Below are positions 22,635-25,499 of a stretch of 25,499 bases of DNA, one piece after another. This DNA comes from Promethearchaeota archaeon (GTDB taxonomy: Archaea; Asgardarchaeota; Lokiarchaeia; Sigynarchaeales; SOKP01). Under the pieces are notes generated by a model. It was not told where the DNA came from, made no database searches, and was given only the letters and a program-made list of their open reading frames with translations. The DNA is taken from positions 1 through 25,499 of the forward strand of contig JAHLWT010000231.1 in the NCBI GenBank assembly GCA_019057775.1. Direction: 5' to 3'. Position 1 is the stretch's first letter, and each line of letters starts with the position of its first letter. A program made the translations under genes and the position numbers.

Positions 22635-23006
22635 GTGGAATTAGCAAGTGAATATTTAAATAAAATTATTGAGAAATTGAACTCAAATGAAAAAGCCCAA
22701 GCTGTCTTTGAAACAAATATTGAGGGGAAAACAAGAGACTGGGAAATGTCCTTTCAGTTTAACTTAGATAATGAGGATTCTTTCTATATACTGATTAAAG
22801 ACCGTCGAGTTCAACTTACTCATGGAACAAAGCTGGACGCTGAGATAGTAATGTCTGGAAATAATAATGCAATAATAAGAATATGTGAAGGTAAAGGTGA
22901 TTTTACACACGCAATAAGCAGAGAACAAATTACTGTTGAAAAAGGAAAAGTTATGGACATTATCCGTTTAACAAGAGCAATAACAATCACATTAAAAAGT
23001 AAATAA
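22635..23006 (+). CDS. Stand-alone SCP2 lipid-binding protein in the thiolase-DUF35 operon
   Basis: A 123-residue SCP2-fold protein: an N-terminal helix (ASEYLNKIIEKLN), a strand pair with WEMSFQFNL and SFYILIKDRRVQL, the AEIVMSGNNNAIIRICEGKGDFTHA segment (the usual acceptor helix and KGD-x-T turn), then a strand and helix with MDIIRLTRAITITL. SCP2 domains shield hydrophobic acyl-CoA or sterol-like ligands. It is the last gene of a tight three-gene operon (2-base gap from DUF35). In eukaryotic SCP-x the thiolase and SCP2 domains are fused; here they are separate proteins with DUF35 between them, so the SCP2 protein probably delivers the substrate to the thiolase-fold enzyme. Confidence 0.88.
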   Translation: MELASEYLNKIIEKLNSNEKAQAVFETNIEGKTRDWEMSFQFNLDNEDSFYILIKDRRVQLTHGTKLDAEIVMSGNNNAIIRICEGKGDFTHAISREQITVEKGKVMDIIRLTRAITITLKSK

Positions 23007-23007
23007 A

Positions 23008-23014
23008 TTTTTTT
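23008..23014 (+). terminator. Poly-T terminator of the thiolase-DUF35-SCP2 operon
   Basis: Seven T immediately after the SCP2 stop, followed by CTATTTTTATTATTT. It closes the operon before the convergent threonine aldolase gene. Confidence 0.55.
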
Positions 23015-23175
23015 CTATTTTTATTATTTCAAAATTTATCTACATAGCATATAGGGCTGATAATATATCATAGAATTAATCATTTATATTATACTCTAAT
23101 AGAAATATTTATATTACCACTTGTGAAATATAATCCTACTAGAATTTATCTAAAAATAAATTTAATTTAAAACAA

Positions 23176-24231
23176 TTAGTTATTAAAAAAGTTAAGTAAC
23201 ACTTTTCCAATAACTCCTATACTGTATTGAATATCATCCTCGGAAATCCCGTAATGAGTTACAAAACGAACTTTCTCTTTGCTTATATTAAAAGCTAGAA
23301 CACCTTCTTTACCTAAATTGGAAATAACTTCATATATGGGGGTTCTATTTAAAAACTCCATGATAACAATATTTGTGTCAGGTTTATGGATTTTTATAGG
23401 CAGATCAAATTCTTCTAATCCCCTAGCAAGCAATTTAGCATTTTTATGATCCTCCTCTAATCTTTTAATCCATCGAGGTTCAAGTGCCATCAATCCAAAA
23501 GCTGCTATTATTCCTGCTTGTCGCATCCCTCCTCCTGCCATTTTGCGGAACTTACGTGCCTTGGATATAAAATTCTTCTGACCCACGACTAATGATCCTA
23601 CGGGGCAAGACAAACCTTTGGATAGACAAAACATTACACTATCAGCATATTTAGTAAATTGTGTAACTGGTAGATTCAGAGCTACAGATGCATTAAAAAT
23701 TCTTGCTCCATCTAAGTGAACTCTTAATTCATTCATCTCCGCAAAAGTTTTTAAATCCTTTAACTTTTCTGGCTTAACTACTGATCCTCCATGAAAGTTG
23801 TGCGTATTTTCTACACATAATAGCGTAGTTGGTGGCTCGTGAATATCTTTTTTATCACGAATCAAATCTTGAAGCAGATCAATTGAAGGAGAACCTCTAT
23901 TCGAAGGATATCTATTTATCATTAATCCTCCAAAACGAGCAGCACTACCAACTTCATGCCCAAAAATATGACTTAATTCTTCGAGGAGTATTTCATCACC
24001 AGGAGTAGTTTGTGATAGAAGAGAAACCAAATTTCCTTGAGTACCTGATGTTACCAGTAGAGCTGCTTCTTTACCCATAAGCTTTGCTGCTTTTTCTTCT
24101 AATTCATTAACAGTAGGATCTTCCCCAAATACATCATCCCCAAGCTTTGAATTGTCCAATGATTTTATCATATCCCACATCTCAGGAGAAGGTTTTGTTA
24201 CTGTATCTGATCGTAAATCAACAATTCTCAT
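23176..24231 (-). CDS. ltaE: Low-specificity L-threonine aldolase
   Basis: A 351-residue PLP fold-type I enzyme of normal length. It has the family start VDLRSDTVTKPSPEMW, LSHIFGHEVG (86-95, with the histidine stacked on PLP), HLDGARIFNA (172-181, where Asp and Arg bind the cofactor) and the Schiff-base lysine K205 in CLSKGLSCPVGS. RKMAGGGMRQAG is the usual substrate loop. It splits L-threonine or L-allo-threonine into glycine and acetaldehyde. The gene stands alone, convergent with the thiolase operon. An AT-rich TATA-like stretch lies at about 24258-24270, 30-40 bases before the ATG. No odd residues are seen. Confidence 0.95.
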   Translation of the reverse strand: MRIVDLRSDTVTKPSPEMWDMIKSLDNSKLGDDVFGEDPTVNELEEKAAKLMGKEAALLVTSGTQGNLVSLLSQTTPGDEILLEELSHIFGHEVGSAARFGGLMINRYPSNRGSPSIDLLQDLIRDKKDIHEPPTTLLCVENTHNFHGGSVVKPEKLKDLKTFAEMNELRVHLDGARIFNASVALNLPVTQFTKYADSVMFCLSKGLSCPVGSLVVGQKNFISKARKFRKMAGGGMRQAGIIAAFGLMALEPRWIKRLEEDHKNAKLLARGLEEFDLPIKIHKPDTNIVIMEFLNRTPIYEVISNLGKEGVLAFNISKEKVRFVTHYGISEDDIQYSIGVIGKVLLNFFNN

Positions 24232-24367
24232 ATGATTCTCAAGTCTGTTTACTTGTTTAATATAATTAAATATCTAAGTAGATAAAATAAATAAATAATT
24301 AAAACTAATAGATTTTTATATATAGTTTAGGACCTATAGGGTGTTTTCATTTATTCGAGAGGAAGAG

Positions 24368-24376
24368 AAAAAAAAA
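24368..24376 (-). terminator. Poly-T terminator of the amino acid ABC transporter genes
   Basis: Nine T on the transcript strand, about 32 bases after the permease stop at 24408. Confidence 0.5.
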
Positions 24377-24407
24377 GGAAATTAGTATAATTAATTCTTA
24401 CTAAGGT

Positions 24408-25187
24408 TTACAAACCAGGAATAGCTGTCCGCTTGTAGAGGCTGTCCAATACCTTGGAGATAAGTGTGATTATCACTAGAAAAATGAGTGCTACAAGTAT
24501 GTATACCGAGAGTGTGAGAAAAGTTTCTGAAATAATATAATGTGCTTGTGCAAAAATTTCCGTTAATCCTATATAAAAGACAATGACAGTGTACTTAGGA
24601 AGATAAGCAGCTTCGTTAGACCATGCGGGAATAACATGACGTAGAGCCTGTGGTAATACAATATGCAAAATACCAGACCGACGAGACATACCAAGCGATT
24701 GAGTAGCCTCTAATTGTCCGCTACCAACGGACATAACAGCCCCACGAAAGTATTCAGCTTGATAGGCTGCACTATTAAAGCCTAATGTAAGGATTCCCAT
24801 TAATGTTATGTGATCTAAAAAAACCATTGTTACAGTTCTTCCAAAGAGATTTGAACTGATATAAAAACTCCATCTCCCAATGGGGATATAAGGAAGACCT
24901 TGTGCTTCTAGGAAAGAATTTATGCTGAAGGGAAGAAAGTAAATAAAGAACAACTGTACAAGTAAAGGTGTACCGCGTACAATCTCAACGTATCCAGTGG
25001 CAATCCGTGAAAGAATCCTTCCACCATATTGGCGAAGAATAGCGAGTAAAAGACCAAGAAAAAAGCCTAACAGAAGTGCCCAAACATATAACCATATAGT
25101 TTTTGCCAAACCTATGAGGATGTGATCCCAGAATTCCAGCACGCGAAGAAAATCCACTATCTCCTGAGGAAGAACTTGGGAAATCAT
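24408..25187 (-). CDS. Polar amino acid ABC transporter permease (HisM/GlnP family)
   Basis: A 259-residue integral membrane permease with about five helices. Residues 20-215 form the His/Glu/Gln/Arg/opine type domain. YVEIVRGTPLLVQLFF (near 67-82) is the family's strongest signature. The cytoplasmic EAA loop reads EATQSLGMSRRSGILHIVLPQ, with the conserved Gly that docks on the ATPase. It imports a polar amino acid together with a binding protein not seen in the window. The ATG overlaps the stop of the ATPase gene (ATGA), so the two are coupled. One 60-base line inside it (24601-24660) is 45% GC, compared with 35% for a line in the threonine aldolase gene, which hints at an acquired bacterial-type transporter. 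Confidence 0.93.
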   Translation of the reverse strand: MISQVLPQEIVDFLRVLEFWDHILIGLAKTIWLYVWALLLGFFLGLLLAILRQYGGRILSRIATGYVEIVRGTPLLVQLFFIYFLPFSINSFLEAQGLPYIPIGRWSFYISSNLFGRTVTMVFLDHITLMGILTLGFNSAAYQAEYFRGAVMSVGSGQLEATQSLGMSRRSGILHIVLPQALRHVIPAWSNEAAYLPKYTVIVFYIGLTEIFAQAHYIISETFLTLSVYILVALIFLVIITLISKVLDSLYKRTAIPGL

Positions 25188-25499
25188 AGTTTTTCATCCT
25201 CATTGGATTCTTTTAAAAGTTCTTCATGATGTCCGTATAAAATATTAATCTGTCTAAGAAAGTGTTTTACACGCTTGGATTCAGGGGAAACGAAAAAGTG
25301 TTCGGCAGTTCCACGCTCGATAACGACACCCTGATCGAGGAAAATCATTTCTGACACCACTGCACGAGCGAACCCCATTTCATGTGTTACCACCACCATA
25401 GTCGTGCCTGCTTTAGCAATATCCAACATAACTAGTAGTACTTCACCGATAAGTTCAGGATCTAATGCAGATGTTGGTTCATCAAACAAAATTAAATCT
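25184..25499 (-). CDS. Polar amino acid ABC transporter ATPase (GlnQ/HisP type), C-terminal part
   Basis: The frame is open to the window edge, so only the last ~105 residues are present. They begin within Walker B and the D-loop (DLILFDEPTSALDP), then the H-loop (VVVTHEMGFARAV) and the family ending MIFLDQGVVIERGTAEHFF...ESKRVKHFLRQI. The Walker A motif and ABC signature lie beyond the window. It powers the downstream permease by ATP hydrolysis; the genes overlap by four bases. A TTG at 25489 falls inside Walker B and is not a start. Confidence 0.95.
   Translation of the reverse strand, partial: DLILFDEPTSALDPELIGEVLLVMLDIAKAGTTMVVVTHEMGFARAVVSEMIFLDQGVVIERGTAEHFFVSPESKRVKHFLRQINILYGHHEELLKESNEDEKL

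Noticed and set aside
24331..24340. CCTATAGG palindrome in the gap after the threonine aldolase promoter
   Set aside because: Eight bases only and without a suitably placed gene start; likely chance.

Overview
The window is AT-rich (roughly 30% GC by eye) and reads as an archaeal chromosome. It carries an Alba chromatin protein, an Mre11-type nuclease, archaeal-type CO dehydrogenase/acetyl-CoA synthase subunits (CdhB, CdhC), TATA-like boxes close upstream of start codons, and poly-T terminators. A longin-like small protein, stand-alone SCP2 lipid-binding proteins, a seven-helix membrane protein and a coiled-coil/zinc-ribbon protein point to an Asgard archaeon (Promethearchaeota, Lokiarchaeia-like). 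That placement is an inference from gene style, not a marker-gene result.

Layout, left to right. 1-2838 (minus): a polytopic membrane protein with a PHP phosphoesterase domain, cut by the window edge, and an Mre11-like nuclease with no Rad50 beside it. 2981-5692 (plus): an NMN-adenylyltransferase-like nucleotidyltransferase, a 7-TM protein and a two-part GNAT acetyltransferase preceded by inverted repeats. 5759-6214 (minus): a longin-like protein. 6453-8468 (minus): cdhB-cdhC, with a CooT-like nickel protein divergent at 8629. 8982-9846 (plus): a GNAT acetyltransferase broken by a single frameshift. 9936-12046 (minus): Alba and two tandem crotonases. 12148-14700 (plus): a DNA methyltransferase fused to a half specificity domain, with no restriction subunit, and a small GNAT. 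14778-20773 (minus): an acyl-CoA ligase, a nitronate monooxygenase-like flavoprotein, a coiled-coil zinc-ribbon protein, an SCP2 protein and a TLP1-type thiolase-like protein. 20909-23006 (plus): a thiolase-fold protein, a DUF35 zinc-ribbon/OB protein and a second SCP2 protein as a tight operon. 23176-25499 (minus): a threonine aldolase and part of a polar amino acid ABC transporter.

Two metabolic themes stand out. The first is the carbonyl branch of the Wood-Ljungdahl pathway (CdhB, CdhC) with a candidate nickel chaperone across a shared 160-bp intergenic region. The second, and the most interesting part of the window, is a lipid/acyl-CoA island. Two divergent thiolase-fold proteins, both lacking the usual catalytic cysteine, share one TATA-like palindrome. 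Each arm carries a stand-alone SCP2 protein and one arm a DUF35 partner. An acyl-CoA ligase and a flavoprotein lie on the minus arm, and two single-glutamate crotonases lie a few kb away. The arrangement resembles the thiolase-fold aldolase + DUF35 pairs of bacterial steroid side-chain degradation and may be an archaeal C-C cleaving or forming system working on carrier-bound lipids. This function is inferred.

No tRNA, rRNA, CRISPR array, IS element or attachment site was recognised. No stretch over 300 bases lacks a gene; the longest gaps (6215-6452, 10218-10471, 18504-18734) hold only promoter-like and T-rich terminator-like sequence.
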